Assembly (NCBI GenBank): GCA_013399015.1
Contig: VWZX01006105.1
Location: 1,736,001 to 1,800,000 of the forward strand
Direction of reading: 5' to 3'
DNA length: 64,000 bases
From: Galbula dea
Lineage: Eukaryota; Chordata; Aves; Piciformes; Galbulidae
Part shown: in pieces, positions 21,565-34,942 of the stretch
Layout: the number at the start of each line of letters is the position of its first letter
Numbering within the stretch: position 1 is the first letter of the stretch
Made by a program: the position numbers and the translations under genes
The notes under the pieces: model-generated
The model's database searches: none
What the model saw: only the letters and a program-made list of their open reading frames with translations
Told to the model about the DNA's origin: nothing

Positions 21565-24500
21565 GTAAGGTCCTTGCAACTTACAAAGCTGTAGCATCTG
21601 CCAAAATACGGAGAAGTAGCAGCAACAATATAGAGGAAAAAAATCATCAGCACCTGGGAATGCTCGGAGACGGCAGAGGGGTAACTGGAAGCCCAGGTTT
21701 GCTGAAGGCTAAGGAAGTGTTAACAGCAGCAGCAGCAGGCACGGCGTAAGAGGGGGAGCAGATCAGGTCTGAGGGGATCAGGACACCAGGCAGCAATATC
21801 CAGCAGTGAACAGTTTGTGTCCTAACCGCTTGTGCAGAGGGAGGAGAGGATAAGGTAGAACTATGAAAGCAAATGCTCAGATACCTGAAATACATGGTTA
21901 AATAGGGCTTTAAAATCTGTGAATGGTTTATTTGCCCAAAAGGTTTTTCTGGAGTGAGCAAAATTCATTAATTTGTGCATGTCAGAGTTAAAAAAAATGT
22001 AAGTGAAAAGACAAGCTAAAGTCTGCATGTTGTTTTGGCTTTTTTACGTGAAAGTTTGATTTTTCATCTTAGGACAATGTTTCAGTTCAGAAATGCATTT
22101 AATATCAACAAGGAGAAAAAAGGTAAAACACCTAAATGAAATGTTTGTGGTTTTTGGTTGGTTGATTTTTATTTTTTTGGGGTTTTTTTTTGAGTCAAAC
22201 AAAGTGGTCTGTTTGTCAGTTACTGTAAGAAGATAACTTTGGTACCAAAACAAGGTATGCTGTTTGACCTGAGAAGTACTGTTGCATGTCATTTAGAAAA
22301 ACACTCCATGGTTTTTTACTGTCCTGAAGTGAAATTTATAAATATGTTTGATTCATCGAGTCAGCCAAAAAATCACTGTATTTTTAAAGTGAATTGTTTA
22401 TTTTCAGTTGTGGAAAAGTGGAAGCTTAAAAGGTGACAGGACTAATAGCATTGGAGAAACTGACATTTGCTTTCTCTTTGTGTTTGTCTCATTTACTTTA
22501 GTTTTTGAGGTATGTGCTACCTTGGTCTTGATCCAACACCTTATAGATCCTTCTGAAAATTGTTGATTATTAAATGGAGCAATGTCAGTGTTTGTTGTTA
22601 AACATGATTGAACCAACTACAAAGAAAATTAACAGTGACTTGTATGTCTTCTGAATAAGAATCTTTATGATTATTTTTTTCCACTATGAAACACAGAATT
22701 AGACTCCAAAATTGGACATTCTGGAATATTTGTTTAATTGGAAGTCTTTGTGTTTTCTTTTCCACACTAGGTAACTAAGATAACTTTAGTGAGTTCATTT
22801 AGTATATGAGTGAGGAAGTTAGAACCACCATTCTCTGCTGCTTTGGAGAATTTAGTCAAGGTGTACCTGATTTTGGTTTGCTTTTTAATCAATGTAAAAT
22901 TGCTGCTGCAAGTGTACATGGGATCAGCATCTGGTTCCGTAGTGGTCTACTTCATGGTCCCATTTTTCTTAGAAAGAAGAAGACCATCACAGCAATGGAA
23001 CTTTTCTTATACCTGTTTTCACAATGATGTTAATTTCAGGGCTTACAATTCCTTTATGATTTTCAAACAATAAATAACAATCTGACTTTGGTGACCTTAT
23101 CTGATGTGGTAGTTGTCAGGTCTAGCTCTGAAATTGGCTTTAGACAGTGGAGTATCAGGGCTTTAATTAAAATAAGAAAAAACAAACCCCCCTTCTTTTC
23201 CTGTCAGCATATGTCCTTGCTTACACAACTAGTTTTAGTTTTTAATCTATCTTTTGGTTTACTAACAGCTGGAACACCTGATATATTTTTGTAACCTCTT
23301 GTTCTGTCATGTCCTTAATGTACAGCTGTTTAAGAAAACCTCAAATTAATTGAGACTTTAAAGTAATCTTTTGTTTCTTCATAAAACTAATCTTGCTAGA
23401 AACAAAATTGCCTTTTTTAAAAAACAAAAATATTTTGGGTATTTGACTGCAGTTTTGATTTGCTCTGACTTTTGCTAAAGAAATGGAATTTCTTGCTTTG
23501 GAAAGGTTTAACTATGTTATTTGCATAAAAAAAACCAGTAAGAAAACAAACCTAAAAATCTACTACTGCAGGTAAATTTCATCTGAAACTAACATTCTTT
23601 TCTACTTAGACAATGGTGAGCTATTGTTCTCTTAAAACAACCTTCTATGAACTGTATTGTTCCTCAAGTTTATAAGGGTTGGATGCAAAGCTCCCTGGAG
23701 TCAGGAAGAGACATTCCATTGACTTCAAATGGCTTTGGATCAGGCCTGTCACGTGAGATTAGCTCCTGACAGAAGATCTTATAAGCACAAGCACAGAACA
23801 GAACGATTTAGGGATAGAATTTCACTTATGCCATGTTTGTCTTTGTCTGGTGAATATCTGTTAGGCACAACGTTTTTGAAGCAATTCTTCATTTATGTTG
23901 TATTAAAAAATTCTATATTCCTTTGTATTGTGAATATATAGTTCTGCAGAAATTTTCTTCTAACTTAGGTCTTAAATCTGTTGTCTGTTTTTGTCTGTGT
24001 TTAAAGACTTTGTTAAGGGACTCTGTCTTAGGATATGATAGTTCAGAATCTCTTAGATGAGATAGCCTCAATAATACTATGCATACTATGCACAGAGTTA
24101 AGGAAAGAGTTTTCTTATAGTGAAATGTGAAAAACAATGGTTTGAATTCTGTTTTTCTTATTAAACTAAATAGAACACATTCTGTATAAGAAACTAATGC
24201 CTTACATAGTTTCTTTCAGAAAAACAGCACCTGCCCCCTTAAAACCCAGAAGAGATTGCTCTATAAAATGTGAAAAGTGGCTAAGTCAGTTTGACATTTG
24301 CAGTTTTTCTGCACTTGAAACTTATGCACCTTACACAATGTAAAATAAAATAAGAAAACCAGTATGATTTTGTATAACAAAATTAGGAGCACTTTACAGC
24401 ACATTCTGTGAGGCCAAATTTGCATTAGGAAGTTGTAAACTTTCAAAGGTGGTTCTTGTTAATAAATGAAAACCTGTCAGACTCCTAAACACTCTAGATT

Positions 24501-25790
24501 CTGGGCATAATTATGTTTAGGCAAAAATTGCCTTTGGTTCTTATTGATTGTGGCTCTTCTAATGAATACAGAGTCTGCCCAGTAAATGATAAGTGATCTG
24601 TCACTCCTTTTTTCACCCTCATATAAAATAAAGCATTTACTTACTTTCAGCTGAGATCAGGCACAACCAGGAGTTTATTTCATGTAAATAAAAGGAATGT
24701 AGAAGGCTAGTGTAACTGACAGTGACCAAAATCTAGGCACAAACATCCCAACTTACAGCAAAACATGACTGCATTCCTGTATCTCACATTTGCACAGGGA
24801 AAGCATGACATCTTGAACTACAGCTGAAAATTCTTAGCCTTTTTTTTTTCCACTTAGTCTTTAATGGTTTGCAAATCTGACAAACCCTTCAAAAATTCCC
24901 TTACACAAACTGTGGCAGGAGACACTGTAATTGGCTAAGGAAATGTAAATGTGTCACTTATGCTTATTTTGTAGACATTTATAGCTGTTTCTTTATAATT
25001 ACATCTAAGGATTCCAAAGAACATTGGTTTGATTTTCAGTTTGCCTTCCTTTGCCATTATCCATGTGTTGCCTTTCATGCTTGAATGTTTATGAGAGGAG
25101 TAAAGGAAGTCTAAGAAGTAACATAGCTAGTGTTGTATTTCTGAAGAAACAGTAAAAGAAAATTACCATTCAGACATTGTTAACATTGTTTCATCCTAAT
25201 CTGACAGTTATTTTCATTATTTTCATTCCAGAGGTAATGAAAAGGTGGATATATTATGTAAATACATTTGTTTTTAAAGAAAACATTTGTGACTTACTTG
25301 ACTGCAATGGAAGGGATGCTGTAGTTAAGTGAGGGATCCAGATCTCAGTGGCATTTTGCATAGGTGGAGCTGTAAATGGTCTGGGACCTAATTGTTGAAA
25401 CCCTATGCATGAATACGCTGTGGAGACACACACAGACACACATGTAAATTGGGCTCAATAATTCCTGCCATCAATGAAGAAGTCACTTGTCACTCCCATT
25501 TGAGGAAATGCATTTAGTTGCCAGCCAGTTTGGACTTGGTAGAATGTATCTGACTTTGATGAGTAGTTTTCAGTTTTATCATTTTATTAAATTAAAAATC
25601 TCTCAGCAGGTGTATATGTTGCTATACACTTCATTGTTTTCCCCCTTGTTCTGCTATATGCCCACGTTTTTTGTCATTTTTCATCTTTTGTGTGAAGAAA
25701 AGTACAGCATTCACATCAGTGGTAATTATGTCTCTGCTGCTCAGAGAGGCCTTGAAACAAGAGAACCTTAAAAGACATAAACCAAGTCTC
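21565..25790. other. No gene recognised
   Basis: AT-rich sequence without identifiable exons or complete transposons. There are poly-T and T/G-rich runs near 22140-22195. It is either intergenic or the first intron of GREB1, depending on where its transcript starts. Confidence 0.5.
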
Positions 25791-25794
25791 ATCT

Positions 25795-26115
25795 TTGCAC
25801 AGAATCACAGAATTATTAATGTTGGAAGAGACCTTTAGGATCATCAAGTCCAACTGTCAACTTATCACTATCATGTCACTAGACCATGTCCCTAGGCAGA
25901 ACATCTGTATGCTTTTAAACACCTGCAGGGATGGTGACTCCACCACTTCCCTGGGCAGCCTGTTCCAATGCCTAACAACTCTTTCAGTGAAGACATTTCC
26001 TGATATCTAATCTAAACCTGCCCTGCTGCAACTTGAGACCATTTCCTCTAGTCCTCTCACAGGTAACCTGGGAAAAGAGACCAACCTCCATCTCCCTTCA
26101 GGTTTTGTCAGCGTG
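25795..26115 (-). mobile_element. CR1 LINE 3' fragment, antisense
   Basis: The plus strand has the complement of the CR1 tail and terminal ORF2: 'agaatcacagaattattaat', 'gttggaagagacctttagga', 'tcatcaagtccaactgtcaa', then 'ccacttccctgggcagcctg' and 'ctaaacctgccctgctgcaa'. It is 5' truncated. Confidence 0.9.
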
Positions 26116-27255
26116 AGACAAACGTTTGACCTAATACCCAACCCCTCAGCTATGATGCAAGCATCTTACACACTCACAGTGCAGCATTCGATACATTTCC
26201 TGTTTGGAAGTTCCTGTGATGCTGAAAAAGCAGGAGAGTAATCTTCATGATGTATTATAGTACTCTGCTTCACGGTGGGGTCCCTGTTTGAAAGATGATT
26301 TAGGAGTATTTCCTGGGTAGGGGTATTAGTCCAATCCCATGTGTGTGATACATGGCCCAGCATGGGGGGAGCCTACTCATGCAAGAGGGTGGCTGAGCAA
26401 AAAGCAGCATGCAGTGCGCATTCTATATTTAGAAAACTTTGCAAACACTTGGAAAAATCCTCTTAATTTCTGTGGAGCAAATGTAGATGCAGAATCAGAG
26501 GGGTGGTGTTTGGAAAGCTCTGGTCTTCCACTGATACTGCAGGCTGTTCTCTTCCTCAGTGTGAAATGAGGGTGCAGCTCCACAGGGAGAACTTGCTATA
26601 GTTGTAGTACTGTTGATGGATTGTTGTGGAATTTACTGTCTCTTACATAATCTGAGTGTATTTGAATGTATTTCCTCTTGCCATTTAAAGGATTATGTAG
26701 AAGGTTAATTTAGATTTTTTTTCTAGTAATGCTTATCTAGATCTTGCTTAGATTAAAAAATAAATTGTTAGTATCCACCTTTCAGGGTAGTAAGTTCAAT
26801 CTCCTTAGATCCTAGGTATAAGTTATAAAATCAGCAAGGAAGATTATATTGTGCATTTTGGTATTGGTAAATATTCTGTTTTAATTTTTACCACTGAGGA
26901 GGATGCTGTGTACTGTTGCTCCAAGTCAGCATGGCAGTTCATAGTTACTGGCAGCTTTAAACAGTTGTGTTCTGAATCACTTGTTAAATGCTTCAGACTT
27001 TTACTAGTAAGAGTTTTAGTGCCAGGCCTCAGAGTTCATCAATAAATACTGAGTGTAGCTCTGTGAAAGGTTCAGATTACTGTGGTAGATGCCCAGACAT
27101 TTATCTGTGATGTCAGGAGCAATTGCTAACAGACTTCTTGAAAGTCCGTTTCTCTTCATGTAATACTTGTGGAAGAGTCATAATACCATACGCTTTCTTG
27201 CTTATGCAGTTCTTTAGAGGAAATCAATAGAGAAAAAAAGCTATATAGTAAGATC
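26116..27255. other. No gene recognised
   Basis: No exon, RNA gene or repeat could be supported here. Confidence 0.5.
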
Positions 27256-27720
27256 ATTGAATCACATAATCATAGAATATCTCAAATTGTAAGTGTCAAG
27301 GGTTAGGGCTAGGCTAACCACTAGATGAATGACAAATGCTTTCTATTAACCCCTTTCCATTCCCAAAAGATAAGAGAAAGGGAGTAAGGGAGAGAGACTT
27401 ATGGATTGAAAAAGACCCATAAGGATCATTGACTCCAACTCCCTGCTCCTTGCAGAGCTACCTAAAACTAAATCATATGGCTAGGGGCACTGTTCAGGTG
27501 CTTCCTGAACTCTGACAGGCTTGATGCCATGACCACTTCCCTGGGGAACCTGTTCTGACCACCCTCTCAGTGAAGAACCTTTTCCTTATGTCTGATATGA
27601 ACTTCTTCTGGTGCAGCTTCATTCCATTTCCTCATGTCCTTTTGTTGGTCACCAGAGAGAGGAGATCAGCACTTCTCCCTCCACTGCTCCCCTTGAGAAA
27701 GTTGTAGACTATGTGAAAGA
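27256..27720 (-). mobile_element. CR1 LINE 3' fragment, antisense, interrupted
   Basis: 'gaatcacataatcatagaat' starts the CR1 complement and 'aaaagacccataaggatcat' with 'ccacttccctggggaacctg' continues it. The two parts are separated by 115 bp of foreign sequence at 27290-27404. Without that insert the CR1 reads through. Confidence 0.85.
27290..27404. repeat. 115-bp insertion in CR1, flanked by ATTG repeats
   Basis: Sequence foreign to CR1, lying between two copies of ATTG (27286-27289 and 27405-27408). The insert begins TAAG and ends near CTTATGG, so weak inverted ends TAAG/CTTA exist. An internal 'TGTCAAGGG' could be an LTR-like start. It may be a small LTR fragment or a non-autonomous element. 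The family is not identified. Confidence 0.5.
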
Positions 27721-30700
27721 AAGTAGATGTTTAAGAATGTTTTAAAACCAGAAAATTGGAAGTATTTTCTTGTTGAAACACTTTTCCTTCCACTCTTTTT
27801 ATAAAATCTTCTTAGCATTCCCACTAGTACATTAAGACAAAAAGCAGTTATGAAAAACAAAATAAATCCTTAGTTTATTGGCTAAATTTGGAAAGAATTT
27901 CTGACATATCTGACCATCCTTCAAATAAGGATGTCAGAGTGCAGAGGTCAGGCTATAGAAGCCTTGGGATATCAAAAGGTGGTGAGAAGAATGGCTGGGA
28001 TTTCCAGCAGCCTTAAGAGTGCTCTTTTGTCTCCAGTGGTCAGTTGTCGAGGATGATGCCTGTGGACATCAAAGAAATGTCTAAACAGTGTTATCTAGGC
28101 CTGTCCTTTGCCCCCTGCCATGTAATGGGCCTCTTTTCAGGAAAACATTGGGAAAGCTGAGAAAGCGACTTCTCCTGTGCTGCTGCTATTAATTCAGTAA
28201 GAAAGTGGATCAATAACATTTGCACTAACCACTAAAACAATCTGTTAGTGTCTAAAAATGCAGATTAGGGAAGCCTACAAATTAAACATTGTGCATCTAA
28301 AAATCAATTTCAGTGTTTTTTCATATTGTATATGTAATGAGTCCTTACTCTTTAAAGAATGTTTTTAAGCCTCTTTTGTGATGTTGTGGGGAACTGTTCT
28401 GAGAAAACTAAACCAAAACAAACCCCACCTTTCTTTAACACTTGCAAAGAAGTGGGTTTTGTTTTGTTTTGTTTTTTATTATTCATGGGTTGTAGGTACT
28501 GAGGTATTTTTAAAGTAAAAAAATGAGGTGACATTTAATGCAATTCATGACTTCGATGTCTGAGTTATGCCATCATTTTCAAGATGGATTGCTTTCCTCA
28601 TCAACAAATAAAAGTTACAGTATCAAAACAAAGCTTCTACCAAATATATTTCAGCTCCTCTATTGCCTATTCACCCTTTTGATGAAAGAATAACCATTGC
28701 AAGCTGTTTCCTTGTGCTAAATGCAGTAGGAAAATCTGTTGCTAAATGCAATATGACAGTGTTACGAGAAGTTTATTGTATTTTCTATCTGGCCCATGTA
28801 CAAAAGCAAAAAATATTGTTTGCTCCTTATTTCTTTAGCTTTCTTTTTAGAGATCAGAGCTCTTCAAATCTCCAGTTTTGCAAGGACATATTGCAGGTTT
28901 TAGTGGTGAACAACTGGGGTAATATTCTGGAGTCTGGGGCCCCAGCCGTGTGAGAGCTCATTAAGCCTGAGATAGGTAGCAAGAGAGGAAGTCAGAATAG
29001 AAATGAGCCAGTGTTTGAGATTCCTGTGAATCTTACTCTGGGTTTTTTTGTTGCTTCAGAACCAATGATACTGCTGCCATTTTTGAACTAAGTATACACA
29101 GTGTAAAAAACATTCTTTGCAGGAGTGAGATTCTGGCCATGGATCAGTCTCAAGGAATATTTAATAAACCCAGCTTTTAGGATTCACTGTTGCACACATT
29201 TTGCTGAGAGTATATTATTAATTAGACTATACTTGAAATCTTTACTAATAAATCAGGCCATATCAATATACATGATTGCATTTTTGTCATAGGGAAGCTG
29301 TATGAATTCAATGTCGGATACGTAAGGCAAATGCTAATTTAAGTATTTAAAATAAAACAATTGAATCAGCTGTTGATTGAATCAATGACACTTTCTTAAA
29401 AAGAGGAGGTTGGAGCTAGGATTTGTCAGTATGTAGTTATGTCACATCTGTAAATACAGCTACAAATATAAGTGCAATATAATTTCAAAAGTCTGAAATG
29501 AAACTCTTTAAGGAGAATATGTTCCTTTACCACATTTCATTTGATTGTAATTTAGGACTGAAGAGGAAACTTTTATATAAACATATGAGTTAGCTTTAAC
29601 TAGAATAACGTGTAATAGCATCACTGTTGCTACATTGAACTTCATAACAAGTAACAGATGTGCTGGGATAATTGTTATTTATTTGGATGGATATTGCACT
29701 TGAAAACTGATATTTTGGGCCGCTAGATGACTCATCATTGCTTACCTTCATATATCCTCATCTAGTAAAGAAGATGAAGAGCTACAGATTTGCTAGCATG
29801 CCTGAGTTACCCCAGAAAGGCCAGATGATTTTATTAATTTGAATTGCTACACTCAGAGTCCAATGTAAATGCTTTTCACTTTCAGAGTATGGATCTTGAA
29901 TATTGCTTCTGCAGCTAATATATTTTATAATATACAATGTAATATTACTTTTATAAAAACATGGATAACAAAGTATTGCAGCTCCTATCATATTTTTTGT
30001 TTTATTACTACATCTGCTTTTTTTCTTGTCATAGTTGCATTCTGACTTTGCAAACATCTCTGTCCCTAGCTTTACACAAAAACATTTCCAAGGAGTGAAG
30101 AAAGGGAGTTTGCACAAGTGAGATCCTGATCCTGCAGCTGAATTCTGATCCTATGGCTAAACAGATTAATTTAAATTTTTATCAGAAGTGATACTTGGCT
30201 ACAAGTATCATATTTCTGCAGTGGCTTAGATAAATAAACTTGGCTAATGAACAGGTCACTGCAGTTTGCCAGCTGAAGGCATATTCTGTTGTGTCACAAA
30301 TGCATTATTTATAGGTAAGAATAAGAAGACAAGTCAAGGAAACAAGAGAAAAATTTGATTTCTCTCATAAAGATTTCCAGACCATCACTGAGGTTTACAG
30401 AATTGCCACTTTATTTATCTCTACTGGACACTCATGCAGAACTTTCTGGTATATGAATTTATGAACAATCTTTTCCCACCACTATTTAAAATGTATTTTA
30501 ATAAATAGATTTGCTATATGATACTTCTAGTGACTGTGGCCACCATCACTTAGGCAGTTGCTGGTGCTGGCAACTCATTCCCACAACAGCTGCCCAGCTG
30601 CATAGGTGGCATATGCATTTGTGTAGCTGTATGGGGAAATAGTTTAAGGGACTGATCTGGCTGAAAACCAACTTAGAAAAAGAAGCAATAGATACTTTTT

Positions 30701-31297
30701 TCAGCTAGGTCATGCTCTAATCCCACTTAATCCCATTCTTAGAAGGATGGAAATGGCCTTTTCCAAATTCAGGTGGGCTGGCCTCTCTGATGTTTCTGTG
30801 TATCTTCTGTAGATCACTTGTCTGTCAAAATGAGGGGTTTAAAAAGTCTATTTTTAAGTACTGTCCTTTGTTCTACATCATTCACTGTAGAGAAGCCTAA
30901 TTAGAATTACAAAAGCTGATGAAAATGTCTTTATAACTTTTGTAAAGGGGAGTCAGACATTGTAGCTGTCTAGCTGTCCAGTGGGACAAAATAGTAGGGC
31001 CAAGGTGCCCTGTGATGGACAGGTGAAGTGACTTGCTCAGAATCAAAGGAAATGGTCATTTTCAAAGTTTGAATTAGAAGTTAAACTTCTTGCCTGCTGA
31101 TCTTATGCTAACATTTCTAAATGCATTTTTCTTATGCTTTCAAATTGTACTGTAAAGCTACAATATGTTTTTCTGAAAGAGTCTTTATCAAATGTCTAGG
31201 AAAGAACCTGTCCATTATAAGGAATTTTTACTGCTATTGAACAAGTTATATGTGTATATAAAATATACTGGATGCATAATTAGGGAAAATGAATGAT

Positions 31298-31418
31298 GGC
31301 AGATGTGAAAGAGCCAGTCCTTTAAGAAAAGAATTTTGCTTTTATAGAAATGACAGGATAAATGGATTCTGGCAGACGTGTCAGCCCTTTAAGGCAAGGA
31401 TTTTGCTGTTACATAAAA
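31298..31418. repeat. Imperfect tandem duplication, about 50-bp unit
   Basis: The block starting 'ggcagatgtgaaagagccag' (31298) and continuing 'cctttaag...gaattttgct' recurs from 31371 as 'ggcagacgtgtcagcccttt', then 'aaggcaaggattttgctgtt'. Unit order is preserved with substitutions and small indels, which points to an old local duplication. Confidence 0.6.
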
Positions 31419-32852
31419 GCTTGTTCCTAACATGTCAATTGGTACAGTATGTCTGGTTGGGGTGTTTCAGACACACCGTTTTGTACTCTTCATGCTGTCT
31501 GTTTAGAGTGCTAGTTCATTCTTTCATCTAAATACACAAACTCCCTTCTTTTAAACCTTTCTTGATGGTGAGAGACTATTCTTGGCTGCAGGGACAATGT
31601 ACAAATTGAATAACACTGAAATGTGAGAGCAGTGCTCAGCTTCTTCAAAAAATGTGAGACAATACCTGTCTGTACGACCCATAGTAGAGGTATAGACCTG
31701 TAAGACTATAGTATAGGTATAATATAGTATATATAGTATATCAAGTGCCCAGATGGTAGAATTCTTAAGAAAAACATATATAAACCCAAGATAAACTAAA
31801 GTGATTAGAAGACTAATGATTCTTAGTAATTAAAGCAAGAGGGTCTGATAGAGAGTTGTGCTGTAGTACAACAGTTGTTTGTGTAATTGTGCTGTGGTAT
31901 ATTTATTTTGCTTACAAGTAAATATATGCATTCCTCTCTAATTCACTGAGTATGAGAAGAAGCCATCCATTGGTACATACGGACATGATTCTTTCTCAAG
32001 AGTGTATAGGGGCTGGAAACATATATAAATGGTAGCTTGGGAAATAAGTACAAAACATGGCAATCACAGTGGAAATTGTGTAAGTATCTTTACTAGTTTG
32101 CAGTGTCTTTGAAGTTGGAGATAGGTAATGGGTTCACACAAGCATATCAGGTTACACACACTGGGCAGAAGATTCGTTCAATTAGTTTTGCTTCACATTC
32201 CCAACAGAATATAATGTGTCCTATAAGATGGTGCCACATCTTTTCTCCTGACCCAATGTACTGTACAGCATCCTGCATCACATGGCTTGGCATATGAGGT
32301 CTTTCACAATGGAAGCAAAGAAAGTCGAGGGTTTTTAAGAGCCGTTTTTCTAAGCACTCAGATGGATGTTACTAAGCCTGGGGATTCAGAGGGTTTTTTG
32401 CCAGTATGACAATTACTAGAGATGAAGGAACACTCCTAAGGAAGTGTTTTGTACAGTTAGAGCTGTGAATAGCTGCAGAAGTATCAGTCAGGCAGTAGAT
32501 TTTAAGTTTTTTAAAGAAATATTCTTTGAACATTCATTTAAGATTTTTGCAGAGGTACAGCATGACTGCACAGGTGGGGAGTGCTTTTGTGCAGTGAATG
32601 AATAAAAGAGAAATGTGGATGAGATACGAAAGCAGCAACAGTTTGGTTACTGTTGAGAGCAGTGAAGAACAATTGAGACACTCTGAGATATTCCTGTTGT
32701 GCACTTAGAAAACAAAGGCTTCTTCTGGCATAGGTAGTATTAATTGTGAAACAATGTGATTAATAATGCATTCTATTGAAATGGAATGGGAGGTTTGCTT
32801 AGGTATGATTCATTGTTGTCTGTTGCAGTAATTAGGTCTGTTGCTTGCCTTA

Positions 32853-32867
32853 AGGTCAGCATGACCC
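32853..32867. promoter_or_regulatory. Palindromic estrogen response element
   Basis: The sequence AGGTCAGCATGACCC contains GGTCA-GCA-TGACC, a perfect 13-bp match to the consensus ERE (inverted half-sites, 3-bp spacer). The extended 15-mer differs from AGGTCAnnnTGACCT only at the last base. It lies about 13.6 kb before the GREB1 ATG and 18.5 kb from E2F6. Human GREB1 is estrogen-induced through distal consensus EREs, so a role here is plausible. Binding is not shown. Confidence 0.6.
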
Positions 32868-33104
32868 TGTTTCTTTTATTTTTTCAGTCTTGAGAGTCTG
32901 TGCAGTTGATGTTTAAGGAGGAATTAGCAACAGATAACAATTTATTGCTATCTAGTTTTTGGCCAGTGTGTATTTCCTGTCGTTTTGTTTTGGTTTTGTT
33001 TTTTACTTCTCATTCATTATTGAAGCACTTGATTGCTTTAAAAAACTTAATTGACCTTTTATTTTACTCTTTAATAACATTTTTTTTCCTCAGAGATATT
33101 TAAA

Positions 33105-33450
33105 ATATGTAGAATCTGGCACTTGCTCTTGTTAAACTTCATGCTGTTGGTGATTCCCCAGTGCTCTAATTTGTCGAGGTCCCTCTGCAGGGCCTCACTG
33201 CCCTCAAGGGAGTTGACAGGTCCTCCAAGTTTTATATCGCCTGCAAACTTGCTTACTACCCTCTCAAGTGTCCAGGTAATTTATGAAGATGTTGAAGAGC
33301 ACTGGGCCAGGGATGAAGCCCTGCAGAACCCCACTAGTGACTGGGCACCAAACAGATGTAACTCCATTCACTATAGCTTCTTGTGCCCGACCCGTGAGCC
33401 AGTTGCTCACCCGTCTCATTCTGCTTGGCAGGACCCAGTTCTTTAGTTTT
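33105..33450 (-). mobile_element. CR1 LINE internal fragment, antisense
   Basis: The plus strand reads the complement of internal CR1 ORF2: 'cagtgctctaatttgtcgag', 'gtccctctgcagggcctcac', 'aagatgttgaagagcactgg' and 'agccctgcagaaccccacta'. No CR1 tail is attached. The open frames here are repeat shadows. Confidence 0.75.
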
Positions 33451-34942
33451 TTTCATACACAGTCTGCATGCAGGATGCTTCAAATATTAATCTGTTGGGT
33501 GTTTTGGAGGGACAGTCTTCATTTTAACCTGCTAAAGCTGCTGGATCAATCAATCATTTAATCACAAATAACCTGTGTTTGTCTTCTTGGGGAAAAAAAT
33601 CCCAACATTAAAACCCAATATTCTCTTAATTTTCCTTTCTGATTGCACAGTGGACCAAGTCTTTCCTTGTTTTTCCTTATAAATGAATTTCCTGGTGAAA
33701 TATTTTCATGATGCTGTTTATGATTTTTGTCCTTGTGCCTTAGTACTCTGCTCTGAATTTCTAAAAATCTTGTTAACCTGAGGTTATAGCCTGAGATTCT
33801 GTCCCTTGGTTCACTTCTATTGCATTGTTCTCAAACTCTGGAAAACATGCCCTGCAGAATGCTGTGAAAAAGAAGGTTTTTTTATTAAGTGCCTAGGGTA
33901 CAAGGTATATATTTTACATACATTTTGTTGGGATACCTACATGGTCAGCTTTTCCCTAACAACTATTCTGTCAATTCATAACTTACTGACTCATTTCACA
34001 CAGATTCAGCAACTTACTTCAGCATGCAGACTCATACTTTTCTAATGTATGTTTCATCAACAGCTGCATACTGACTAACCCACTGGTTTGGTAAAGATCT
34101 CTTATACATGACCTCTCTGCTCCTCACCCATTCCTGGCACTCTGGGTCAAATGCAACAGGCCCCTCAGTGCTTCCTTGCCCTTTCTGCTTATCCTCTGGA
34201 ACTTCTACTCCATGTCTATATCCAAAGCAGGCAGGCCTTTTTTACTTTTTGCATTCCATTACTGAATATAAAGTTAACACCTTCTTTTTTTTACACTAAT
34301 ATTCCTTAAGAGTGATGAGATGTTTCCAACCCCAAAGTAAAGTCAGAGCTAGCCACTGCAGCATCCTAGACTTTATTCTAGACAGCATCCTACACAGCAT
34401 CCTAGAGAAATTTTGTTCACGCACAAACTACAGCTGTGGGGCAGGTATGTTTAGCTGGCATCAGTCAAGCTATACCTCTTTAAAATGTGAATTTTCTGCC
34501 TTGTGTTGTTGTTGATCTGGTAAATTACTAAAAGTGGCTTTTCCAAAGATCACATGCTTTCACACAGATTCATATGTATTTCTTGCAGAGTTTGTTTTCC
34601 TTTTGGATTTGTCTCAACTTTGGCTGTCAATGACTTTTAAGTGTCATCTTGTCAGGTTAATATGGTTAAGGTACACAGTTGTACAGTGATGATGGGAAAC
34701 CAGACAATGATTGCCTAACTGAATGATTTTGTACCCTACTTGGAGATGACATGACTGAGGCCTCTCATATTTGTGTTAAGTATAGAACATTTATAAAACT
34801 TCTGCTTCACTTCCATAGTAACAGAAAAACACACCAGTCATTCTCCTAGAGCATTTCTTACTACTTTCTGTACAGATTTATTTTTTGCATTTTTTCATAC
34901 AGAACTTGCATCTAAAATTTAAGAATTGAATAGAATAGAATA

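Larger units (their letters stand above)
27721..33104. other. Non-coding sequence holding an ERE
   Basis: No exon recognised. The stretch holds a (TTTTG)n run near 28454-28478, an imperfect duplication at 31298-31418, AT-rich palindromic sequence near 31700-31745 and the estrogen response element at 32854-32866. Confidence 0.5.
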
